Source: Gymnopus androsaceus JB14
Lineage: Eukaryota > Basidiomycota > Agaricomycetes > Agaricales > Omphalotaceae
DNA: 64,000 bases
NCBI GenBank assembly: GCA_009733575.1
Contig: ML769494.1
Location: forward strand, 1-64,000
Direction of reading: 5' to 3'
Position 1 is the first letter of the stretch; every line of letters starts with the position of its first letter. This document shows, in pieces, positions 55,160 to 64,000 of the stretch. Made by a program: the position numbers and the translations under genes. The notes below the pieces were generated by a model. That model was given only the letters and a program-made list of their open reading frames with translations. It was not told where the DNA came from and searched no databases.

Positions 55160-56216
55160 TTCGAGTCGCGTCCATAAGAAATCGATCCTGAGAGAAGGTT
55201 AGAGCACGAGTGGGGCAATGAACGTCAACGCTCGCCAAGGCAAATGGAGTATGATAGTCTTCGCAATCATTTGTAAATCGAATATTAGTCCAGTCCAAGA
55301 AGCGACCCATCCCGGACGATATCGCGGTCGGAGAAGATATCCGCGGTCTTTAAGCCAATCGTAAGTAATGGTCTCCAGAACACCGCAAAGCTCCGAAGTT
55401 GCGCATTTTCATCATGGTCTATTCCTCTGGGCGCCGCAAGATATGGCTTATGATGCTAGGGAAGAATGTTGTTTATTGTCAAAAATGTTACGACCTTGTT
55501 CTTCATAATGTACATGGGACATAGTCTCCCCTAGGCAGACTCGAATATACACCGACGATCCATTGGATGTGTGTATATAGAGTCTGCGAGTTCCCACGCG
55601 GGTCTTCAGCCGCAGCCAAAAGTATTACCAATCATCGTTGTACAGCCACATTGACGCGCGCGCGCGCTCTTCGCTCTACATCTCCTGCACTCGTTTTCCG
55701 CGTCATTCAAATGAAACTTTTTTATTTCACTGTTGAACATCCTAATGCATCATTCTCCCTGTGAAAATCACTTATTACCGCCAATGCCTGCAACACACCT
55801 ACTTCAGTTTGACTTCAGCTGTGCTAATCTCACTCAGATAGATGAGCAGATTCACTTCGGAATACACATCTTGACAGTAGATTGATAGTTTTCAATCCCT
55901 TTCCCTTAATTCCCTTTCCCTTGGTCAACGTGAAAGCAGCGCTGCTGCAACAGTCGATGGCAAGAACGCTCGCTACACTATACCGGCTCACGGACCGTGG
56001 TGGCTGTACCCTGGTGATTTGTAATAGATCGACCTGCGGCTGAACTGGTCGCGGCTACTATAGGACTACATGGGACACTGACGTGGGAAAATTTGGCCTG
56101 CAATTCGGTTTTGATTGGGATAGCACTTCATTGTTGTACACATTGTACTCTTTTCATCTTCGTGCTTTTCGCAGTTCCCCGATCAGTCACTATGGCAACT
56201 TTTTACTTTCCTCAGC
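55160..56216. other. Intergenic, no gene
   Basis: No supported gene. A (GC)n run, ttgacgcgcgcgcgcgctc, lies at about 55651-55668. Repeated tccctttcccttaa words lie at 55893-55925. Confidence 0.4.
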
Positions 56217-58572
56217 TTGAATGCATTAAATCCCATAAAAGAAGCCGGTCAAAGAGTCGAATCTCCTCAACCCAACTACTTACTTACAGCTCTTCTCTTC
56301 ATCATGGCAACCCTCGCTACCGCATTCTCTGGTATATCGGCAGTGGTCGACTTTGGTACCCCATCTGTAGCCGCTAAATCTAAGCACAATAAGCCTCCCA
56401 TGACTAGGGATCAATTGCTGGCGGATATCCGTCTATATCTCGATGGAACGATCGAAATCCTTCGAGATGTCAGACCGGTTGTGGAGACGTTTGGCAACAC
56501 AGGCTACCTAACTAGATTCGTAGAATACGAAGACGATTGCGACAGGTAAGCATGTTGAACTTTTCTCATTGTTCAATTTATAATGGAGATCCTTTAAAGG
56601 ATCCTAAGGATGTATGATACATACCTCACAGAACATCACAGCAAGAAGTACTTCACATGGAAGGATGAACTGCGGCAAAAGTTGAACAAGCTACGCACAG
56701 AGGCTATGAGCCTGAAAGAAAAGTCCCATGTGAGCTCCTGTCTGTCCTAGAGTCATTCTTGCTCATTTCAGCGAACTTTCTGCAGAACACATCTCAGAGG
56801 ATAAAATCTGAATTTCATCGTTCACAAGCTCAAATGATGCATTTTGAACAAAGCACGACAATGGCAGCAGTTACTGGTAGCCCTAGCCTTACCTCTCGAT
56901 CAAGCAGAACTCCCAATAACTCTGGAAGGCCCTCTGGTACAGATTCGATGACCGTTTTGACCACCCAGACTGCTATGCAACAGCAACCACTAGGCAAAAG
57001 CTATAATCTGCTCACAGGTTCAGTGGCTACTTCTTCCTTTCCAGCCATTCAATAAAGTCCTTACATTGGATATTTTGTGGGATCAGGTCCGCCTATACAC
57101 CTATTGGAAATGAAAACCATTGCAGACCTTCAACAAGGAATTTCTGATCTGTGCACGCAAGCTCAATTGACCCAGGACTTTTCGGACAAAGCCATAGAGC
57201 AAACATTGGTCGAGGAGTTTATGGAGTATCTACAGACAGTCAGTTTTGATCTTAGTCCTTCTTGCTTCGCATTATACTGACATTGGTTATGAAGGAATTA
57301 GATTCTACAATGCAGCTCAAACCTGATAATCATCACCACGCTGTCTTTGGTACAACAGGCATGTATTATGAAAGATGCTTGTGGACACTTCGTAAATTAT
57401 CGGTGACATATAAGGTCATTCCATCTTCGTTGGTGATTCAGAACTGTTCAGCAAGATGGTCGACATGCAGTTGCAGGTGGAGGATTTGCAGTGAGTATAA
57501 CTGCATGGATATATGTTGATTTCTTTATTGACTGGTATGAAAGGATATCTATCATGGAAGAGTAGGAGAACAACGTGTTTGTCTAAAGGTTCTTCGACTT
57601 GTGATGAGAACTGGATGAAGAAATCGCAACAAGATTCGTAAGGTGAGATCCTCTGCAAGCGATTCACTCAGACCATTCATTACTTACGGCTCATATACCA
57701 TAGGAATTCTGCAACGAAGCCCTAATATGGAGGCAACTCGAGCATCCAAATATTCTTCCGTTGCTGGGTGTCAATGCGGACCTGTTTTCGCCTTCTTTTT
57801 GTCTGATTTCCCCTTGGATGGAGAATAAGGACGTTATGACCTACCTAAGGAAAAATCCGACTCATAACCGACATACCGTGGTAAGCATTGTAGAAATTTT
57901 GGTTGAGAACATTTTTCATTGATTTTTGATAGTAGCTGTCCGAGGTTGCAGCAGGCTTGTCCTATCTACATATGAGGGATCCACCAATTCTACATGGTGA
58001 TATTCGAAGGTGTACGTCATATGTCTGCTGCAACCATTCGCTGCTAACACGCAGGTCCTACAGGCAAACATCCTCATCTCTGACAACTTCCATTGCTGTC
58101 TTGCAGATTTTGGCCTAACTCTGGTCATATCTGATTCTCGGACACTGTCCAATGCCACAAGTTGGATGACCAAAGGCACGACACGTTGGATGGCACCAGA
58201 GCTCATAATCCGTAAGACTTCAGCTAAGCTAACCACCAACAAGACTTCAAGAGATGTCTATGCTTTTGGACGTACTATTCTTGAGGTAACACTTTCCTTT
58301 CCTGTTTCAACTTGCAATATCCATGAATTCTGATCAAATTTTAGATCCTTACACTGCAGTTACCATTTCATGATAAAACAACAGACCCAGCCAGAATTTA
58401 CAGTCTAATGCATGGTGAACGACCTGCTCGGCCCAAGGATGTCCGATGGTACCCAGATATGATCTGGAATCTTACAACTCGATGTTGGGCTGAGGAAGCT
58501 GCAGCTCGTCCAACTGCTCAAGAAATATCCGATTTTCTACAAGCTACTTTATTATCGATCAGCTATCCGTAG
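56217..58572 (+). pseudogene. TKL-like protein kinase with an N-terminal extension, probably damaged
   Basis: The N-terminal exon MNALNPIKEAGQRVESPQPN has a hydrophobic stretch (YLLTALLFIMATLATAFSG). Helical exons (DQLLADIRLYLDGTIEILRD; KYFTWKDELRQKLNKLR) and a Ser/Thr-rich linker follow. The kinase domain is C-terminal: DIYHGRVGEQRVCLKVLRL (Lys of VxLK), EFCNEALIWRQLEHPNILPL, LSYLHMRDPPILHGDIR (HGDI replaces HRD), ANILISDNFHCCLADFGL (DFG), GTTRWMAPELI (APE), RDVYAFGRTILE, CWAEEAAARPTAQEI and stop TAG 58570-58572. After VLRLVMRTG the frame is lost (near 57603-57620), and no splice choice joins HGDIR to ANILIS in phase (58010-58055). The family is common in mushroom genomes. Confidence 0.6.
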
Positions 58573-58889
58573 TGTTACTAGGATTTTTTAATACAATCGT
58601 GTCCGCTTTTACATATTGCGCATCAAGTACTAATTTATGAAATTAGAGTCCACAATAGTCACTGTGAGCGCTTATTAGAAATATAGCCACCATCTTCTGG
58701 ATTCAGTTGAACCAGACTTGCACCTGAACTTGCTTGGAACTTGCAAGGCTTTCGAAAAGGTTCAATCCCTAGTCACTGTCAGTTCGAATCAGACGCGTCT
58801 TTTATCATTAAATAATAGCGCACCTGATTACCTTTTCTTTCAGCAATGATGCCCGAGATCAGACAGAGATTTTCTGGGTATACCGTATC
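58573..58889. other. Short intergenic region
   Basis: No gene. The words gtgttactaggattttttaa...acaatcgtgtc at 58570-58610 recur at about 62313-62348. Confidence 0.45.
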
Positions 58890-59146
58890 ACCATCTTGCT
58901 CATCTCTACCGAAACATTGTCCTGGGCAAGGGCCAAGCTCGATAATTCGCTCGAACTGTGCGCTCAGGAATCAAGCCTGTGGATTTCTCCGATCCAACGT
59001 CAAATCCGTCTGCTTCACAGGCGAACAACTTTAACAATCCACGATTCGGAACTGAAGGATCTCATCTACATCTTTTCCATCTGCAGCGAAATTCACAACC
59101 TCGTCTTCCTCCCTCTCATCAGTTCATTGATCCATTGCAGCATGGT
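58890..59146 (+). repeat. Dispersed repeat, copy at 58.9 kb
   Basis: Matches 54862-55086 and, inverted, 15178-15345. Here ccacgattcggaactgaaggatct is uninterrupted, which reveals the insertion point of the fold-back at 14.9 kb. It stands 355 bp upstream of P450 copy 2. Confidence 0.85.
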
Positions 59147-59501
59147 GGAACATCGGGGCTTTCCAATAGGTTCAAAGTCTACTGCGCTCGTCGCCGTGCT
59201 TGTCTCCCCAAAGTGGTGCCTCTTACTCCCTGATGAAGCTTGGCCATGGTATACAGACCATAGAATAGGTGGCATGGACTTGCATTATGGGATCCGGCTA
59301 GTACATGGCGATCTTCCATCTTGGGCTCTGAAGATCCTTGAAAATATGGGGCAGATCAATGTGTAGTCATTTTTCCTGTCAGATCTTTTAAGTCACATCG
59401 GACCTTTTTAATATTTATCCATTGACATCGGAGACCTACATGCGCAAAAATTCATTTCAAGTCTCACGCATATCAATCTCTCTCAGCTCATCTTCTCCGT
59501 C

Positions 59502-61924
59502 ATGATCATAGAGAACGTCCCGCTTTTTTTTGCTCTCGTTCTTACCCTGATCTTCGCAGCTTTGCATCGTCGCAATGGTAATTCGAGACCCCTTCCCCCA
59601 GGCCCGAAAAAGCTTCCTCTTATCGGGAATCTCCTTGTATAGCCCATTCTCGAGCCTTTCAATCATGACCTGATTTTTCACCTAGGACATGCCTTCGAGT
59701 TTTCAATGGATTACATTCTCCCAATGGGCTAAACAATACGGTAAAATACCCTAACTAACGGCGCTACGGACTGAGTACGAGGATGGACACAGATTCAGAT
59801 ATACTCCACCTTGAAGTTGCGGGATCCCAATACATTGTGTTGAACTCATATGATGCAGCTGCGGACCTACTTGATAAGAGATCGAGTATTTATTCAAGCA
59901 GGTAAGTCTTATGCTGAGGCATTCGAGGTTTTCATTACTAATGATAGTCAGACCTCATGCGACTATGCTATATGACCTGTGAGCAATGAAATCATATTCC
60001 TTCACTCGAAAATTTAACTGACCGTACAACATTCAACAGCGTAGGGTACGACACAGTCCTCAGCAAACAATAGATTGCTCACGCATAAATCCATAGTTGG
60101 AACCGGGATCTTCTCTTGATGTCATCCGGAGAAGACTTGAAAGCTCACAGAAAGCTTTTCCAACAAGGTGGGTTTACCTCAAAACCTGAGGTTGATCGCA
60201 TAAAATTGTACTACGCAGAATTCCATCCAAACAATTCCTCGTTGCATCGTCCACATGAAAAGGAAGCCCTCAGAGTTTTTTTAAACAGACTACTCGAAAC
60301 GCCGGAGGAGTGGATGGGACATATTCGACAGTAAGGCCGCTTCCTTTGATCATCTCTTCCTGCGTCAGAGTTTGTGTTCAGCCAACTGAAGTTTTCAATA
60401 GCATGACAGGCTCGATTATCCTCCGAGTTGCCTATGGCATCCACGTCCAGCCCAATAACGATCCAGACATCCATGCAGCTGAAAAGATGATACACGTTTT
60501 AAACATCGCAGGGCTTCCGGGTGCATTCCTTGTTGTAAGTTTCTGCATTGAGCAATTACCTCTATGTCATGAGAAAGATTCTAACCGCTACTATAGGACA
60601 CTTTACCTATACTCAAATATGTCCCCTTCTGGTTCCCGGGTGCCTCCTTCAAACGAAAAGCAAAGGCTTGGAATGGGATTCTTGCAGCGACGATCACGCC
60701 GCCATTTATGAAAGTCAAGAAAGCTATGGTAAGACTTCGAACGATTACTGGCATTCCCGTCAATACCAGATGCACCCGTAGAATCAATGGTACCGCGGAA
60801 GACTGCTTCAGCCTACGATGTCTACAGAATGCGAAACATCCAGATCCACGTATCGATTTTCTTTCAGGAGGAGGAAGAGATCATCAAAGAGACTGCTGGG
60901 ACTATGTACGAAGGTCTGAAGCTGCTACTACATTTCTTCTGCATTTTTCAGTATATTAAAATTCTTTGCAGCTGGTACTGACACAGGAGTAACCGCACTC
61001 TCGACATTCTTCCTCGCCATACTGCATTTCCCCACATGTTCAACGTGAGGCACAAGAGGAATTAGATCGTGTCGTTGGCAAGGAAAGATTACCCAACTAC
61101 GATGATGAAGACTCTCTACCGTACATAACTGCCGTTACCTATGAGTGTCTCAGGTAAGATTGAGTATCGCTTCTCCGGGCTTCACTTATTACCTCTGCTG
61201 TACTAGGTGGCAGACCATTGTACCGTTAGGCAAGTTGGTTCTTTATCCTGTTGTGTTCCATGTTAATATCATGTAGCCTTCCCTCATCGGGTTGACACGG
61301 AGGACACCTACAGAGGATATCGCATACCCAAGGACTCTGTGGTAATACCCAATGTCTGGTGCGTAGGTTTCTTTGTGGTGAATCTACTCTGCTCTGCTCA
61401 CGCACGCACTCCTCTCCGTCTCTTACAGGGGAATACTTCGAGACCCCTCAATTTACGGGCCTAATGCACACGAATTTGAGCCCAAGCGATGGCTCATCAA
61501 AACAAACGGAGCAGAATGGAAGCTCAATCCTGAAATGCGTGATCCGACTACTATAAGTTTTGGTTTTGGAAGACGGTTTGTGTCATGCTACTTTATGCTA
61601 CATGATGTTAGTCTGATATGGATGTGCTACAGAGTCTGTCCAGGCAAACACATGGCTCTTTCCTCACTGTGGATAAACATTGCATCTCTCCTTCACTCAT
61701 TTAACATTACTCGGGCCATCGATAAAGATGGAAAACCCATCGAGCCAAGAGTGGAGTATGTTTCAAGTGTGCTCAAGTACGCACATTCGCTTCATTCCTC
61801 TTTATTCCTCACTTATTTCCTTGGATGCAGCACCCCTGCTCCGTTTGAATGTACAATCAGACCTCGGTCGGATGGACATGTGGCACTCATAAGAGAGGCA
61901 TTGACTAGCAAGTTGGAGGGATAA
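59502..61924 (+). pseudogene. Cytochrome P450 monooxygenase, copy 2, frameshifted
   Basis: Paralogue of 10890-13320 in inverted orientation. MIIENVPLFFALVLTLIFA forms the anchor, then LPPGPKKLPLIGN, WNRDLLLMSSGEDLKAHRK, EFHPNNSSLHRPHEKEALRV, LPILKYVPFWFPG, the K-helix ITAVTYECLR and the haem loop FGFGRR-VCPGKHMA, ending SDGHVALIREALTSKLEG. The two frameshifts of copy 1 are absent here. Its own lesions are an extra A in CTTTCAGGAGG (about 60861-60871; copy 1 CTTTCGGAGG), a short deletion near 60930-60945 (CATTTCTTCTGCATT) and an extra base in TTTCCCCACATGTTCAACG (about 61027-61045). Stops in the first 250 bp lie inside introns and are not lesions. Confidence 0.82.
60040..60045 (+). other. 6-nt micro-exon of P450 copy 2
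   Basis: CGTAGG between acceptor CAACAG and donor GTACGA; splicing gives Asp-Leu-Val-Gly-Trp-Asn-Arg. Conserved with copy 1 (12772-12777), although the surrounding introns have diverged. Confidence 0.65.
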
Positions 61925-62811
61925 ATGAAAAGATCAGATGTAACATCAGCATAGTATGCTATGTAACTAAGCATATTAATGTTCAGAGTTCGCGTCAATT
62001 CTCTGCTTCTTACTCTTTGGCAATCGCAATATCCCAGTCCATCTCATTCCAATTCGCCAGTCCAATTTCACTCTATGAATCCCTCTAAATTGAACCGAAA
62101 ACCTTTGATTCTTCGCCCGGAAACGACAGTACTAAGCTTCAACAGAATCAAATCCTCATTGGTCGTTTAGTACTTCGCTTGATTTATACTATCAGACCCG
62201 GATTTCGCTAGCCTGTCTATTCAGCTCAAGCCGTACATCATGATCCAAAATTGAGAAGAAAAACCTCTACTGATTTGCGAAAGCATAGTCGGTGAAACTC
62301 TTTCCACTTTCGTAGTGTCACTAGGATTTTTTCAAGACAATCGTGTCTAGCACTAGTATTGTACACACTATAATAACACCATATATTTTGCCGGACTGGA
62401 AAGCGAGAACAGTCGTCTATGGTAACAGATGGCGAGGGACATAGAGATACCCAATCTCTCGACTACAGAACTCAGGTTTCCCATGGCATTCAGGCTCCAC
62501 GTTCCTATGTCTTGCTGAGCAATGGCACAGTTATACGCAGCAGAAAATAGATACAACGCACCTTTCCTTGGCATCTGCTCGCACCTGCTCCATAACATCC
62601 AGAGCCTCAGCCTCTAATTTCCTCAAATGTGTATCCCTGCGAGACCAGCTTCTGGATACGCTGAAAATAGTCTACTAACATGTCTTTTAGCTGATTTCCC
62701 CTGTTATAGTGATAGACCTATGGAACATAGGGAATAAGGCGCGCATCAGGCGATCTGTTGGCATGTCGGGACCTTTCTTGAACTCGAAACTTCTGACGCG
62801 GGCGATGTCTA
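61925..62811. other. Intergenic, no gene
   Basis: No supported gene. A 76-aa minus-strand frame at 62368-62598 could be a 3' exon of the kinase-like relic to its right, but the link is not shown. Confidence 0.4.
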
Positions 62812-63644
62812 TCAGATTCTGTGAGTCGACAAACCAAACGGAGAGGAAGGATCAGGAGAAAGAGTACCATGGTCCCAAAAGTGTAGCGTGTCTGCTGCCT
62901 GAAGAAGAAGGGGGTCGCAAAGCTGTTCGTTCATATATGGCTGAAAGTACGAAGGTGACGTATCAAAGTCTAGTAGGCTGGGGTAAACATTGCACTCATG
63001 ATGGTGGTTGACTGTCATGTTCGCCAAGTCCAAGTCAATAATACGGAATTCCTTGTCACGATGGAGCACGTTTGGACCGTCTAGGTTGTCATGTACGAAG
63101 CCCAGGTCATGCATTTCTTGCAGATGAGAGAGGATAATGGCTCTGAAAGGAAAATGTCAAACAAGACATATACTGAACAATTAGAAATCGAAGGCGTACT
63201 TTTCCGATTTCTCGAGATAATATAAGGGAATTTGGACCGCCTCCCCAAAGCGCTCTAGGAGCAGACAGCCTAGATCATCTCCCGTACCACCAAGAGCCTT
63301 AAGAAATGAAAACATCCGAGGTATAACGCGACCTTGAATCGGCTGCATGGCGCAGGTAGACCATCGCCTCTTCTGCGATAGTATCCAAGCTTCCCATCTT
63401 GACCGCGACCCCAACTGGCTTTCCATTTTCCTTCCAAACCATGTTTGTCCTTGTCGGTGAGGTGTGCGCCATAAACAGTCGAGTGTTGGTGTACGCTGAG
63501 AGTCTCCGTGATAACGAGCTTGTCAAATTCCATTGGAACAGCACGTTCATTGAGAGGAGCGACTTTACATGCAAGTAGAGTGGTGACGTTTTTAGCAGGA
63601 TGATACGACGGCCACTTTTTCAGTTGCGAGATGATAAGCTGCAT
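62812..63644 (-). pseudogene. Kinase-fold protein, decayed
   Basis: Minus-strand pieces of a fungal protein-kinase-like or aminoglycoside-phosphotransferase-like domain: KPVGVAVKMGSLDTIAEEA (with a possible Lys of VAVK), LGCLLLERFGEAVQIPLYYL, and MHDLGFVHDNLDGPNVLHRD followed by FRIIDLDLA. The last correspond to the catalytic (HDNLDGPNV) and DFG-like (IDLD) loops. The frame changes near 63450 and near 63355 (YLRHA then MQPIQGRVIPRMFSFLKALG), with no intron between. The catalytic loop Asp-Asn pair is retained but the gene cannot be read through. Confidence 0.6.
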
Positions 63645-64000
63645 GTCACTGACGATAGGTCATGGTGGTAGTGGTTCAAGTTGATGACTGGATCCGCTGC
63701 GGGATCTCCTTTTCGTCCTTTCTTGTTCAGACTCTGTACCTTATCATTGTTCTGAAAAGTTCGTACAAGCACGTATTATCCATATATTCCTTGCCCTCTT
63801 TTTGCTTCGAGCTTCGCCCCTATTCAGTCGCCGCGTCGTGGATAAGCGCCCGTGATGGTCAAAGCTGTACTTACGAGGTAGCTATATGTAGTCAATCAAG
63901 TACTGTTATAAACGTGCAAGTATAGGATTAACGGTGGAAAATACAGAGCAGAGTCGATTAATAGTGAGCAACACAAGAGTACGTTATATATATATTCTGC
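63645..64000. other. Window end, no gene
   Basis: No supported gene. The 5' end of the kinase-like gene may lie here. Confidence 0.4.

Noticed and set aside
59640..59830. In-frame stops near the 5' end of P450 copy 2 as evidence of inactivation
   Set aside because: They fall inside two introns (GTATAG...CTAG and GTAAAA...CAG). Splicing restores WAKQYG-DILHLEVAG, as in copy 1.

Overview
The window is nuclear DNA of a filamentous basidiomycete, most likely an Agaricomycete. The genes are densely interrupted by short GT-AG introns of about 45-70 bp. The housekeeping proteins are clearly fungal (Ku80, a Sec4-type Rab, ARP5, ribosomal L14, the DBP3 helicase). Several families are typical of mushroom-forming fungi: a DUF6533 membrane protein, a single-pass protein ending in PPPAYDEG, a TKL-like kinase with an HGDI catalytic loop, and a DDE transposase of the FLPKFHC...IEQCW type. 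I cannot assign a genus. All gene models are read by eye from frames and splice sites.

Layout. 0-3.7 kb is CpG-poor repeat DNA with a large fold-back, followed by an intron-containing tRNA-His. 3.8-9.8 kb holds a DUF6533 gene, then KU80 (-) and SEC4 (+) diverging from a 133-bp spacer. 10.9-15.3 kb has a broken P450 (-), a hAT-type MITE with an 8-bp target duplication, and a fold-back lodged in a dispersed repeat. 16.2-20.3 kb holds ARP5 (-) and RPL14 (+) diverging from a 79-bp spacer. 20.9-26.4 kb and 34.8-43.4 kb are two related duplication zones built from one small unknown gene, DBP3 pieces and a single-pass membrane protein. The intact DBP3 lies at 41.2-43.4 kb. Between these zones, 26.4-33.8 kb is a CpG-depleted transposon graveyard with a second hAT-type MITE, a decayed DDE transposase and a 519-bp-offset tandem duplication. 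A U6 snRNA gene follows at 33.9 kb. 43.5-48.2 kb carries four generations of a short-chain dehydrogenase, of which only the last is intact. 48.7-54.8 kb is the most unusual part (below). 56.2-63.7 kb holds a TKL-like kinase, a second broken P450 in inverted orientation to the first, and a decayed kinase-like gene.

The exceptional locus is a divergent pair of multi-enzyme fusion genes. The left gene (-) encodes about 1,014 aa: a GDP-mannose-3,5-epimerase-like module, a GT-A-like module and a family-2 glycosyltransferase. The right gene (+) joins a SAM methyltransferase to a family-8 glycosyltransferase. One intron in about 4.9 kb of coding sequence contrasts with the intron-rich neighbours and suggests later acquisition, perhaps by horizontal transfer. 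I infer a compact glycan-building and modifying locus. Its product is unknown, and the right gene carries an apparent 1-nt frameshift.

The housekeeping genes keep their frames. Duplicated or accessory genes (both P450s, one SDR copy, one membrane-protein copy, the MTase-GT8 fusion, both kinase-like genes) carry single-base indels. I read this mostly as real decay, but an assembly-error check is warranted for each.
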